From positions 887,618-951,617 of the forward strand of contig JAMPIL010000001.1 of assembly GCA_023662725.1 (NCBI GenBank): a stretch of DNA of 64,000 bases. The letters are read 5' to 3'. The notes under the pieces were generated by a model, which had not been told where the DNA came from, did no database searches, and saw nothing but the letters and a program-made list of their open reading frames with translations. The DNA is from Ruminococcus flavefaciens. GTDB taxonomy: Bacteria; Bacillota; Clostridia; Oscillospirales; Ruminococcaceae. How positions within the stretch are numbered: the stretch's first letter is position 1; each line of letters opens with the position of its first letter. Positions 50,096-58,706 of this stretch are shown here, one piece after another. The position numbers were made by a program, and so were the translations under genes.

Positions 50096-51409
50096 ATGGC
50101 AGATTCACGCTATCTTGCAGTAAAACTCCTGATTAAAACGTTTAAAAACGGGAGCTATTCCAACTTGCAGTTAAACAGCGGACTTGGCGGTTCTGATCTA
50201 GATGAACGTGATAAAAAACTGTGTTCAGCCATTTATTATGGGGTTATAGATAGGAAGATCACTCTTGACCATATAATCGAATCATTTTCGTCACGCCCGC
50301 TGAACAAGCTCGACAACGCTGTTTTGAATATTCTCAGAAGTGGAATCTATCAGATTTTGTATATGGATTCCGTTCCAGATAATGCGGCGGTCAGCGAGAG
50401 TGTTGAGCTTGCAAAGAAGTTTGCGAAAACGAGCGCTTCAGGCATGGTAAATGCGATACTGCGTAATTTTATTCGTCAAGGTAAGCAAATAAAGTTTCCT
50501 ACGGACAGAACTCAGACAATTTCCGTAAAATATTCCGTTCCCGAGGAGCTTGTTAAAAGTCTTATTGCCGATTACGGTGAGGAGCTTGCAGAAAATTTAT
50601 TTGCAAATGCTCTTGAAAAAAGTCCTGTTGCAATAAGAAAAAATAATCTTCGATGCAGTGATGAAGAGTTGATATCATTGCTTGCAAAAGATTCGGCAAA
50701 AGCTGAAAAATCTATTCTCATTGAGGGATGCTATATGCTTGACGGCGGAGATGTTATGGCTTTAGATGCATTTAAACAGGGATTTTTCCATGTTCAGGAT
50801 ATTTCTTCGCAGCTTTGTTGTCATGCCCTGGCTCCGACTGAAAAAGACGTTGTTCTCGATATATGCGCTGCTCCTGGCGGTAAAACGTTCACAATGGCGG
50901 AACTTATGCATGGCAGAGGAGAAATTCGTGCTTTTGACCTTCATGAAAAACGTGTAAAGCTTATCCGTGACGGCGCTCAGCGTCTTGGTATTGAAAATAT
51001 CCGTGCCGAAAAAGGCGACGCTATGATATTTAATCCGGAACTTCAGGAATTTACAAAAATTCTTTGCGATGTTCCATGTTCCGGGTTTGGAGTTATAGGA
51101 AAAAAGCCGGAGATAAAATATAAAAGTCTTTCAGATTTTGATAATCTTCCTGATATTCAGTATAAAATTGCCGATAACGCTGTTAAATATCTTTCGCATG
51201 GCGGAGAAATGATCTACTCAACTTGTACGCTCAGAAAAGTCGAAAATGACGACGTTGTTGAACGTCTGCTAAAAAATCATCCGGAGCTTGAACCGGTGGA
51301 CTTCTTGAAACAGTTCGGCGAACCATTCTGTGGATATAAGGCAAGCATTTTTCCCTGTCATTTTGGAAGCGACGGATTTTTTATAGCTAAATTCAGAAAA
51401 AAGAAATAA
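50096..51409 (+). CDS. rsmB: 16S rRNA (cytosine-C5) methyltransferase RsmB
   Basis: 437 residues. N-terminal NusB-like domain (1-135), SAM site DICAAPGGKTFTMAEL (about 261), and the catalytic PC motif CDVPCSGFGVIGKKPE with the second Cys in YSTCTL. Modifies C967 of 16S rRNA. Starts two bases after the preceding stop. Confidence 0.95.
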   Translation: MADSRYLAVKLLIKTFKNGSYSNLQLNSGLGGSDLDERDKKLCSAIYYGVIDRKITLDHIIESFSSRPLNKLDNAVLNILRSGIYQILYMDSVPDNAAVSESVELAKKFAKTSASGMVNAILRNFIRQGKQIKFPTDRTQTISVKYSVPEELVKSLIADYGEELAENLFANALEKSPVAIRKNNLRCSDEELISLLAKDSAKAEKSILIEGCYMLDGGDVMALDAFKQGFFHVQDISSQLCCHALAPTEKDVVLDICAAPGGKTFTMAELMHGRGEIRAFDLHEKRVKLIRDGAQRLGIENIRAEKGDAMIFNPELQEFTKILCDVPCSGFGVIGKKPEIKYKSLSDFDNLPDIQYKIADNAVKYLSHGGEMIYSTCTLRKVENDDVVERLLKNHPELEPVDFLKQFGEPFCGYKASIFPCHFGSDGFFIAKFRKKK

Positions 51410-51428
51410 CATTTAAGCGGGTGATCAA

Positions 51429-52487
51429 TTGGAAAAAATAGATATTCTCAGTCTCAGTCTTGAGGAATTGGAAAATATTCTTATTGAAAACGGAGAGAAG
51501 AAATTCCGTGCAAAACAGATTTTTCAGTGGCTTCATGTCAAAAGAGTCTTTGATTTCAGCAAGATGACTGATATATCTGTCCAATTGAGACAGAGTTTAA
51601 ATGAAATTTTTTGTATAAAAGGACTATTTGTGCAAAAAAAGCTTGAATCTGCTATAGATAATACGGTAAAATATCTTTATAGACTTCCGGACGGTAATTA
51701 TGTTGAAACAGTTTTGATGGAATACAATTACGGCAGAAGTATCTGCGTCTCAACTCAGGTCGGCTGTAAAATGGGATGCCGTTTCTGTGCTTCTGCAATC
51801 GCCGGGTATATTCGTGACCTTGAACCGTCTGAAATACTTATGCAGATTTATGAAACGGAAAAGGATACCGGAGTAAGAGTATCCGGAGTTGTTCTTATGG
51901 GAATCGGCGAGCCGCTTGATAACTTTGCCAATGTTATGAGGTTTCTGAGTCTGCTTTCAGATAAAAATGGAAATAATTTAAGTCTGCGGCACGTTTCGCT
52001 TTCTACCTGCGGAATCGTTCCGAAGATCTATGAGCTTGCAGATAAGAAGCTTCAGCTTACTCTGTCTGTTTCGCTTCATAGTCCGGATAACGACAAAAGA
52101 AGTGAAATAATGCCCGTGAACCGAACATATAATATAGACAAGCTTATTGAAGCTTGCCGTGTGTATATTGAAAAAACAGGACGGCGTATAACCTTTGAAT
52201 ATGCTGTTATAGATAATGTTAATTCCGCTGAAAAAGACGCAGACAAACTTGCAGATCTGCTGCGTGGGCTGAATTGCCATGTAAATCTGATACCTGTAAA
52301 TCAGGTAAAAGAGAGGAATTATAAAACTGCCGCTTCCGGCGTTGCACAGTTTGCAAAGAGACTTGAAAAACGTGGAATAAACGCTACGGTAAGAAGGACT
52401 CTCGGAAGCGATATAGAGGCGGCTTGCGGTCAATTAAGACGTGACGCTGTAAAACAACAAAACGGATGCGGAGGTGCGGAGGATTGA
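51429..52487 (+). CDS. rlmN: 23S rRNA / tRNA adenine-C2 methyltransferase RlmN
   Basis: 352 residues from TTG 51429. Radical SAM CX3CX2C in GCKMGCRFCASAIAGY (about 115), GIGEPLDN, and the C-terminal methyl-carrying Cys in EAACGQLR. Methylates A2503 of 23S rRNA. The Gly/Asp tail overlaps the next ribosome site. Confidence 0.96.
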   Translation: MEKIDILSLSLEELENILIENGEKKFRAKQIFQWLHVKRVFDFSKMTDISVQLRQSLNEIFCIKGLFVQKKLESAIDNTVKYLYRLPDGNYVETVLMEYNYGRSICVSTQVGCKMGCRFCASAIAGYIRDLEPSEILMQIYETEKDTGVRVSGVVLMGIGEPLDNFANVMRFLSLLSDKNGNNLSLRHVSLSTCGIVPKIYELADKKLQLTLSVSLHSPDNDKRSEIMPVNRTYNIDKLIEACRVYIEKTGRRITFEYAVIDNVNSAEKDADKLADLLRGLNCHVNLIPVNQVKERNYKTAASGVAQFAKRLEKRGINATVRRTLGSDIEAACGQLRRDAVKQQNGCGGAED

Positions 52488-53209
52488 GATATAGATTCGG
52501 AACGGATATCGGTCTTAAACGTGACGAAAATCAGGACGCAGTTAGATGCGAATATTTCGGACATAATATTCTTGCCGTTGTTTGTGACGGTATGGGCGGC
52601 GAACGTGCTGGAAAAGAAGCAAGCTGCGTTGCTATAGAGGAATTTTTTCAGAGGTTTTCTGCCGGATATTCCGAAAATCTTGATGACGAGGCTATAAGAA
52701 AGCTGCTCATTTCATCTGTTTCAGCCGCAAATTCCGTTATTTACACAAGAGCAAGGCTCGATTTTAAGAATTTCGGAATGGGAACAACCTGCGTTGCCGC
52801 ATTTATCAACCAAAAGTCCGTATTCATAGTTAATGTCGGTGACAGCAGAGCTTATCTCGTTACAGACCGTGAGCTTATGAAGATCACCAACGATCACAAT
52901 GTTGCAGCTCTGCTTTATGAGCAGGGAAAAATTACTGCCGAAGAAATGGAAGTTCATCCGCAGAAACATATGCTGGTTAAGGCTGTTGGAGTGGAAAAAA
53001 CCGTTCTTCCGGATACATTTGTTCTTGATTATGAAAATAAAATAAGTCTGTTGCTCTGTTCCGATGGACTTTCGGGATATTGCAGCGATGATGAAATATA
53101 CAGCGTTATCCTTAATTCAACTTTCGATAACGTTGCCGACGAACTGATTCAGCTCGCTCTTAGCAAGGGCGGAAGAGATAATGTAACTGTTGCAGTTATA
53201 TCAGATTAA
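52484..53209 (+). CDS. prpC: PP2C phosphatase partner of PrkC
   Basis: 241 residues from TTG 52484, chosen because GGAGG is nine bases upstream and it gives the usual start MRYRFGTDIGLKRDENQD; the ATG at 52466 precedes that site. Metal motifs VVCDGMGGERAG, VGDSRAYLV, LCSDGLS and GRDNVTVAVI. It reverses phosphorylation by the kinase encoded 15 bases downstream. Overlaps rlmN by four bases. Confidence 0.95.
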   Translation: MRYRFGTDIGLKRDENQDAVRCEYFGHNILAVVCDGMGGERAGKEASCVAIEEFFQRFSAGYSENLDDEAIRKLLISSVSAANSVIYTRARLDFKNFGMGTTCVAAFINQKSVFIVNVGDSRAYLVTDRELMKITNDHNVAALLYEQGKITAEEMEVHPQKHMLVKAVGVEKTVLPDTFVLDYENKISLLLCSDGLSGYCSDDEIYSVILNSTFDNVADELIQLALSKGGRDNVTVAVISD

Positions 53210-53224
53210 TTCAGGAGGATTGGT

Positions 53225-55543
53225 ATGGATAAAAACATTGGCAAAAAACTCGATGGAAGATACGAAATAACCGAACTTATCGGAGTAGGCGGAATGGCGG
53301 AAGTTTATAAAGGAATTGATGTTATCGATAACAAAACCGTCGCAATTAAAATTCTTAAAAAAGAATATGCCGAAAATGAAGAATTTCTTCGCCGTTTCAG
53401 AAATGAATCAAAGGCTATTGCCGTTCTTTCTCATCCTAATATCGTAAGAATTTACGACGTGGGTTTTTCCGAAAAAATTCAATATATCGTTATGGAATAT
53501 ATTGACGGTATAACCTTGAAAGAGTATATCGAAGAGGAAAAGGTTTTAACCTGGAAAGATACGGTTCACTTCGTTATCCAGATTTTAAGAGCACTTCAGC
53601 ACGCTCATGATAAGGGTATCGTTCACCGTGATATAAAGCCGCAGAATATTATGATGTTCACCGACGGCACTATCAAGGTAATGGATTTCGGAATTGCCAA
53701 ATTTGCAAGAGAAGACGGCAAAACTGCTACCGATCAGGCTATAGGAAGCGTTCATTATATCAGTCCTGAACAGGCAAGCGGAAGCGTTACAGACGCTAAA
53801 AGCGATATTTATTCCGTCGGAGCTATGATGTATGAAATGCTCACCGGAAGGAAACCTTTTGACAGCGATAATCCCGTAGCTATAGCTGTTATGCATATGC
53901 ATGACATTCCGGAAAGACCAAGAGCAATAAACCTCGATATCCCGGACGGACTTGAAGAGATAGTTTTAAGAGCAATGGAAAAAGCTCCGGAGGACAGATA
54001 TCAGTCTACCGCAGAGATGATAAAGGATATCGAAAAGTTTAAATCCAATCCGCTGATAACGTTTGGTTATTATCAGGAGGAAGCCGATAGTTCTAATGAA
54101 GATACACTGAATTTTGCTGCACCTCCAAACAACGAGGTACAGCTTGAAACTCCCGTTGCCGAACCTGAAAGGGTCATGGCAGGAAATGCGCCTGTTTATG
54201 CGAATCAGGCTCCGGTCTATCCGCAGAATATGCAAGGCTATGGCAACCAGCCTGCACCGGCTTACGATAATTATTACGATGAAGATGATGAAGAAGAGGA
54301 AGAACGGTCATCGCTTGTTATTCCTGTACTTACTGCCGTTGTGGTTGTTGTAATTATAGTTGCTGTAATATTTGTTGCAACGCTTCTCAGTGGTCTTTTA
54401 AAGGGCAGTGGCAAAAAGAACGATTTCACTATGCCCGACTTTATTGGAAAAGATTACAACGAGGCTGTAAGCGAATACGGCAACAATATTAAATTTGAGG
54501 TCATCGGTTCTGAATACAGTGAGTATGATGAAAACGCTATTATCGAACAGAGTATCGAACCTGATACAGAATTCAATAAGGGCGATACCCTTAAGGTTAA
54601 AATAAGCAAGGGAATGGAAACAACGGAAGTTCCCAACTGTGTTGATATGAATCAGGAAATGGCTAAAGATGTGCTTAATCAGCGAGGGCTTAAGCCGGAA
54701 ATAAAACAATCAACCGATCGTAAAGTCAAAAAGGGATACGTTATAAAAACCGAGCCCCAAGAAGGAACTTCAGTTCATAAGGGCTCTACGGTTATCCTTT
54801 ATGTAAGTATGGGCGCAAACCTTGACCAGATAGTTGTTAAGGATTATACTGGTAAGGATATTGAAGACGCTGTGGATATTGCAGAATATGACGGACTTAA
54901 AGTTATAACAGCTACGAAGCATTCCTATGAAAAAGAAGGCATTGTTGTTGAACAGAGCATCAAAAAGGGCGAAAAAGTTGATGCCGAAACAGAGATCACT
55001 CTTTATTTCAGCGACGGAATTGCTCCTGACGGCGAGATTCCTTTCACAATTCCGTTTCCCTCAGATGCTAACGGAAGATTCGTTATCGACTTTGTTATTG
55101 TAGGAGAAGACGGAAAGACGAATACCGTAAGTACACCTACCTTACTCGTTCCCGAACAGGGATCTGTCGAGCAGGTTATCCAGGGTTCCGGTGAAAATGT
55201 ACGTGTTTCGGTAATGCTCACAAATCTTAATAATAATGCAAGAGCGACTATCGGAACTTATTATTTCAATTTCGCTACAGAAAGCATCGTAACGCAGAGT
55301 GAAGATATATATGGTGCGTTTAACGCTGTAGGAGGATTCCCGGAGCCGGAAACTGAACCGACTACGGAAGAGCCGACTCCTGAACCTACGCCTGAACCGA
55401 CTCCCGAACCCTCTACAAATGATTATCAGCCAGGAGTTAACGGCGAATACGATTTGTACGGAAACTGGGTATACTATCAGCCCGGCATAAATGGAGACTG
55501 GCAGACTCAGGATGACGGTCAGACTGTATGGGTATGGTTCTGA
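53225..55543 (+). CDS. prkC: PASTA-domain Ser/Thr protein kinase
   Basis: 772 residues. Kinase domain 10-275 (GVGGMAEVYKG, VHRDIKPQNIM, VMDFGIAKF), a Pro/Tyr/Asp-rich juxtamembrane linker to about 358, a membrane helix (about 360-390), three PASTA repeats (about 400-600), then an extra extracellular region: a beta domain, a TPEPTPEPTPEP linker and a Trp/Tyr-rich tail with YQPGVNG and YQPGING. It senses muropeptides or wall stress. Only three PASTA repeats; the tail is beyond the usual family end. Likely targets include the IreB-like protein at 28308. Confidence 0.95.
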   Translation: MDKNIGKKLDGRYEITELIGVGGMAEVYKGIDVIDNKTVAIKILKKEYAENEEFLRRFRNESKAIAVLSHPNIVRIYDVGFSEKIQYIVMEYIDGITLKEYIEEEKVLTWKDTVHFVIQILRALQHAHDKGIVHRDIKPQNIMMFTDGTIKVMDFGIAKFAREDGKTATDQAIGSVHYISPEQASGSVTDAKSDIYSVGAMMYEMLTGRKPFDSDNPVAIAVMHMHDIPERPRAINLDIPDGLEEIVLRAMEKAPEDRYQSTAEMIKDIEKFKSNPLITFGYYQEEADSSNEDTLNFAAPPNNEVQLETPVAEPERVMAGNAPVYANQAPVYPQNMQGYGNQPAPAYDNYYDEDDEEEEERSSLVIPVLTAVVVVVIIVAVIFVATLLSGLLKGSGKKNDFTMPDFIGKDYNEAVSEYGNNIKFEVIGSEYSEYDENAIIEQSIEPDTEFNKGDTLKVKISKGMETTEVPNCVDMNQEMAKDVLNQRGLKPEIKQSTDRKVKKGYVIKTEPQEGTSVHKGSTVILYVSMGANLDQIVVKDYTGKDIEDAVDIAEYDGLKVITATKHSYEKEGIVVEQSIKKGEKVDAETEITLYFSDGIAPDGEIPFTIPFPSDANGRFVIDFVIVGEDGKTNTVSTPTLLVPEQGSVEQVIQGSGENVRVSVMLTNLNNNARATIGTYYFNFATESIVTQSEDIYGAFNAVGGFPEPETEPTTEEPTPEPTPEPTPEPSTNDYQPGVNGEYDLYGNWVYYQPGINGDWQTQDDGQTVWVWF

Positions 55544-56421
55544 TGAAGAGCAGTATTCAAAGCGGGATAATAACAAAATGCTTAGGGGGACTCTATACTG
55601 TAGAGTCCCCTGACGGTATATTTGAATGCAAGGCAAGAGGAATTTTCCGCAACAGAGGTATAAGCCCGTGCGTGGGCGATAACGTTAAGCTTGAAGACGG
55701 TGTTATAACCGAGATCGGCGAGCGAAAAAACTCTATAATAAGACCACCTCTTGCAAATCTCGATCAGCTTGTTTTTGTGGTGTCAACCTGCGAACCAGCG
55801 CCGAATTATCTCATTCTTGATAAATTTATTGCAATTGCCGAATATAAGGGGATTCGTCCGGTTGTTGCCGTTACGAAAACCGATCTTGGCGACAGTTCTG
55901 AAATTTGTGATATTTATGGAAAAATAGGAATTGATATTGTTGAAATCGACTATGGCAAAGAGAGTTCTGTTGAAGCTGTAAGAGAGATTCTTTCAGGAAA
56001 AATAAGCGCATTCACAGGCAATTCAGGAGCAGGAAAATCGACTCTTCTCAATGCAATAGACTCTTCGCTCAATATTCCGACCGCTGAAATAAGCCGAAAA
56101 CTCGGAAGAGGCAGACACACAACACGTCATGCAGAACTTTATAAGCTTAACGGAGGAGGATATATTGCTGATACTCCCGGTTTTTCAACATTTGAAACGA
56201 ATCGTTATGATATCATCCGCAAAGAAGAACTCGCCGGTTGTTTTCGTGAAATGGATGATTATGTTGATAACTGCCGATTTAAGGACTGTTCGCATACCTG
56301 CGAAAAAGGGTGTGCCGTTATAGAAGCGGTTCAGGGCGGAGCTATTTCGCAGAGCCGTCATGAAAGCTACTGCGCTATGTACGATGAAGCAAAGCAGATC
56401 AAGGAGTGGGAGCTGAAATGA
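55543..56421 (+). CDS. rsgA: Ribosome small-subunit GTPase RsgA
   Basis: 292 residues; ATG 55543 overlaps the prkC stop (TGATG). OB domain, circularly permuted GTPase with G4 TKTDL, G1 FTGNSGAGKSTLLNA and G3 DTPGF, then a C-terminal zinc knuckle (CRFKDCSHTCEKGC). Helps mature 30S subunits and is a known PrkC substrate in Bacillus. A perfect 10-bp hairpin lies within codons 15-23. Confidence 0.96.
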   Translation: MKSSIQSGIITKCLGGLYTVESPDGIFECKARGIFRNRGISPCVGDNVKLEDGVITEIGERKNSIIRPPLANLDQLVFVVSTCEPAPNYLILDKFIAIAEYKGIRPVVAVTKTDLGDSSEICDIYGKIGIDIVEIDYGKESSVEAVREILSGKISAFTGNSGAGKSTLLNAIDSSLNIPTAEISRKLGRGRHTTRHAELYKLNGGGYIADTPGFSTFETNRYDIIRKEELAGCFREMDDYVDNCRFKDCSHTCEKGCAVIEAVQGGAISQSRHESYCAMYDEAKQIKEWELK

Positions 56422-57038
56422 ATACTTACAGAATTTTTGCCGGAGGGGATTTTCAGGTTTCAGAAACATTGAAAATCGGTTCGCAGGATATTATAATGTG
56501 CGCCGACAAGGGACTGAATCATGCGAAAAGCCTGAATATTACTCCGGATATAGTAGTTGGCGATTTCGATTCGTATAGGGAAAAGCTTCCGGAAAATACT
56601 GAGATTTTTTACAGTATCCCCGAAAAAGACGATACCGATACTATGCTTGCAGTGAAAATCGCTCTTGAAAGGAGAGCTGAAAAAATAATTATCCACGGTG
56701 CTCTCGGCGGACGTTTTGATCATGCCTTTGCCAATATCCAGACACTTGTTTATATTCACAAACAGGGATGCGAAGCTGAAATTGCCGACTGCGGCAATGT
56801 AATGACGGTCTGTGGCGAGGGGGAGCATTCCTTTGAACTGTGGAACGATTGGTACTTCTCGGTTTTTGCGCTTACAGAAAAGCTTGAGATAGAGAGTATG
56901 AGCGGAGTTAAATATCCTTTGGAAAATTACTGCATGACAAACAGCTTTCCTCTTGGAGTAAGCAACGAGATAACCGCAAGCAAGGCTTTACTTAAAATAC
57001 GCAGCGGAACAGCTCTTGTCGTTCGTTCAAAAATGTGA
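56418..57038 (+). CDS. thiN: Thiamine diphosphokinase
   Basis: 206 residues from ATG 56418 (ATGA overlap with rsgA). IMCADKGLNHA, VVGDFDS and the DTDTMLAVKIAL / GALGGRFDHAFANI blocks are characteristic. Makes thiamine diphosphate from thiamine and ATP. In Bacillus the order is prpC-prkC-rsgA-rpe-thiN-spoVM; rpe is missing here. Confidence 0.94.
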   Translation: MNTYRIFAGGDFQVSETLKIGSQDIIMCADKGLNHAKSLNITPDIVVGDFDSYREKLPENTEIFYSIPEKDDTDTMLAVKIALERRAEKIIIHGALGGRFDHAFANIQTLVYIHKQGCEAEIADCGNVMTVCGEGEHSFELWNDWYFSVFALTEKLEIESMSGVKYPLENYCMTNSFPLGVSNEITASKALLKIRSGTALVVRSKM

Positions 57039-57099
57039 AGTAACATTTTCTTGATAGCTGAATATAATGAGGTATATTCAGTTGAAGGAGGGACTACAT

Positions 57100-57183
57100 A
57101 TGAAGGTTGTAGTAATAAGAAGTCCGAAATTTATATCAGGGATATTGAGAGTTATTTTCAGAATAAAAAAGGAAGAAGAATAA
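57100..57183 (+). CDS. spoVM: Stage V sporulation protein M, 27 residues
   Basis: MKVVVIRSPKFISGIL, then a basic-hydrophobic helix and a KKEEE tail. Size, the xxIxxPKFxxGIxR pattern and position right after thiN match SpoVM, the amphipathic helix that recognises the convex forespore membrane and anchors the SpoIVA coat base. A strong AAGGAGGG is seven bases upstream. Too short for most gene callers. A terminator follows within 60 bases. Confidence 0.88.
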   Translation: MKVVVIRSPKFISGILRVIFRIKKEEE

Positions 57184-57215
57184 ATCTGCGAAGAGTATAC
57201 ATATACTCTGCTTTC

Positions 57216-57248
57216 AGACTGTCACCAACAAGGCGGCAGTCTTTTTAT
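57216..57248 (+). terminator. Terminator after spoVM
   Basis: AGACTGTC / GGCAGTCT stem (one G-T pair) then CTTTTTATTTT. A small hairpin GAGTATA/TATACTC lies just before. Confidence 0.8.
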
Positions 57249-57281
57249 TTTGTTTTTTTTTATACATAAATCCTTCACCTC

Positions 57282-57310
57282 TTGCATTATTATTAATGAT
57301 ATGCTATAAT
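57282..57310 (+). promoter_or_regulatory. Promoter of the purA operon
   Basis: TTGCAT (57282-57287), 17-base spacer, TATAAT (57305-57310). The 110-base leader shows no purine riboswitch consensus. Confidence 0.8.
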
Positions 57311-57426
57311 AAATTGTAAGTGTGCAGTTTTGCATATTAATTCGGAATTTATTCTTGTTATCAACGCTATGATTTATTGATTCAAGAATATTTTCTTAAA
57401 TCATAATTATGAAAAGAGGAAAATAA

Positions 57427-58704
57427 ATGCCTGCTAATATTGTTGTCGGAACTCAGTGGGGAGACGAGGGAAAGGGAAAAATTATTGATATCCTTGCTTC
57501 CCGTGCAGATGTTGTTGTTCGTTCACAGGGCGGAAATAATGCCGGTCATACCGTTGTAAATAATGGCGAAGTTTATAAGCTTCACCTTATTCCATCCGGA
57601 ATTCTTTATCCGAATACGCTTTGTCTTATCGGTGCAGGAGTTGTTCTTGATCCTAAGGACTTTATCGGCGAACTCGATAGTCTTGCTGAAAGAGGAATCA
57701 AAACAGAAGGTCATCTCAAGGTTGATCCCCGTGCGCATATCGTTATGCCGTGGCACATCACTCTTGACGGTCTTTCAGAAACTTTCAGAGGCGGTAAGGA
57801 TATCGGTACAACAAAGCGTGGTATAGGTCCTACTTATATGGATAAATATGAACGCTGTGGAATCAGAATGTTCGATCTTGTAAATCCTGATGTGCTTGCT
57901 GAAAAAATTCAGGCTACAGGTAAGCTTAAAAATAAAATCATTACAGATGTTTACGGCGGAGAAGCTTTTGATCTCGACGCTGTTACGGCTGAATATATCG
58001 AATACGGAAAGAGACTTGCTCCTTATATGGACGATGTTTCCGTTCTTACTTTTGAAGCTCATAAGGCTGGAAAAACGATCATGTTCGAGGGCGCACAGGC
58101 TACACTTCTTGATATTGACTTTGGTACATATCCATATGTTACATCTTCCCATCCGCTTTCAGCAGGAGTCTGCGTAGGAACGGGAGTAGGACCTAAGGTT
58201 ATTACAAATATCATTGGCGTTGCCAAGGCTTACACAACTCGTGTCGGAAAAGGACCTTTCCCCACAGAGCTTGATGATGAGATCGGCGATCAGATCAGAA
58301 ATGTAGGCGGAGAATTCGGTACGACTACTGGCAGACCGAGAAGAACAGGCTGGTTTGACGCAGTTATAGTTCGCCATTCAGTAAGAGTAAACGGTCTTGA
58401 CAGCCTTGCTATAAACAAGCTGGATACTCTTTCTGGAATTGATACTCTTAAAATCTGCGTTGCATATAAAAAGCCCGATGGCGCTGTTATTGAACACTTC
58501 CCACCGGCACTTGAGGAACTTGCAGGATGCACCCCTGTTTACGAGGAGTTTGAAGGATTTAAGGAGGATATTTCTCAGTGCAAGAGCTTTGATGAACTTC
58601 CGGAAAATTGCCGCAAATATATTGCACGCCTGGAAGAACTTGTGGGATGTCATGTAAGCATGGTCGGCGTAGGTCCTGACAGAACTCAGATCATTGAAAG
58701 ATAA
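57427..58704 (+). CDS. purA: Adenylosuccinate synthetase
   Basis: 425 residues, full length. P-loop GTQWGDEGKGKIID at the N terminus, GGNNAGHTVV, TTKRGIGPTYMDKYERCGIR, and GRPRRTGWFDAV. First step from IMP to AMP. It is followed after two bases by a secreted dockerin protein gene. Confidence 0.97.
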   Translation: MPANIVVGTQWGDEGKGKIIDILASRADVVVRSQGGNNAGHTVVNNGEVYKLHLIPSGILYPNTLCLIGAGVVLDPKDFIGELDSLAERGIKTEGHLKVDPRAHIVMPWHITLDGLSETFRGGKDIGTTKRGIGPTYMDKYERCGIRMFDLVNPDVLAEKIQATGKLKNKIITDVYGGEAFDLDAVTAEYIEYGKRLAPYMDDVSVLTFEAHKAGKTIMFEGAQATLLDIDFGTYPYVTSSHPLSAGVCVGTGVGPKVITNIIGVAKAYTTRVGKGPFPTELDDEIGDQIRNVGGEFGTTTGRPRRTGWFDAVIVRHSVRVNGLDSLAINKLDTLSGIDTLKICVAYKKPDGAVIEHFPPALEELAGCTPVYEEFEGFKEDISQCKSFDELPENCRKYIARLEELVGCHVSMVGVGPDRTQIIER

Positions 58705-58706
58705 TT

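Noticed and set aside
55586-55610. Copy of the dispersed GGGGAC repeat in rsgA
   Set aside because: It shares only the GGGGAC/GTCCCC ends; loop and flanks differ and the codons fit the RsgA N terminus, so it is not a repeat insertion.
57317-57426. Purine riboswitch in the purA leader
   Set aside because: No TATA...three-way-junction consensus with conserved loop sequences could be found.
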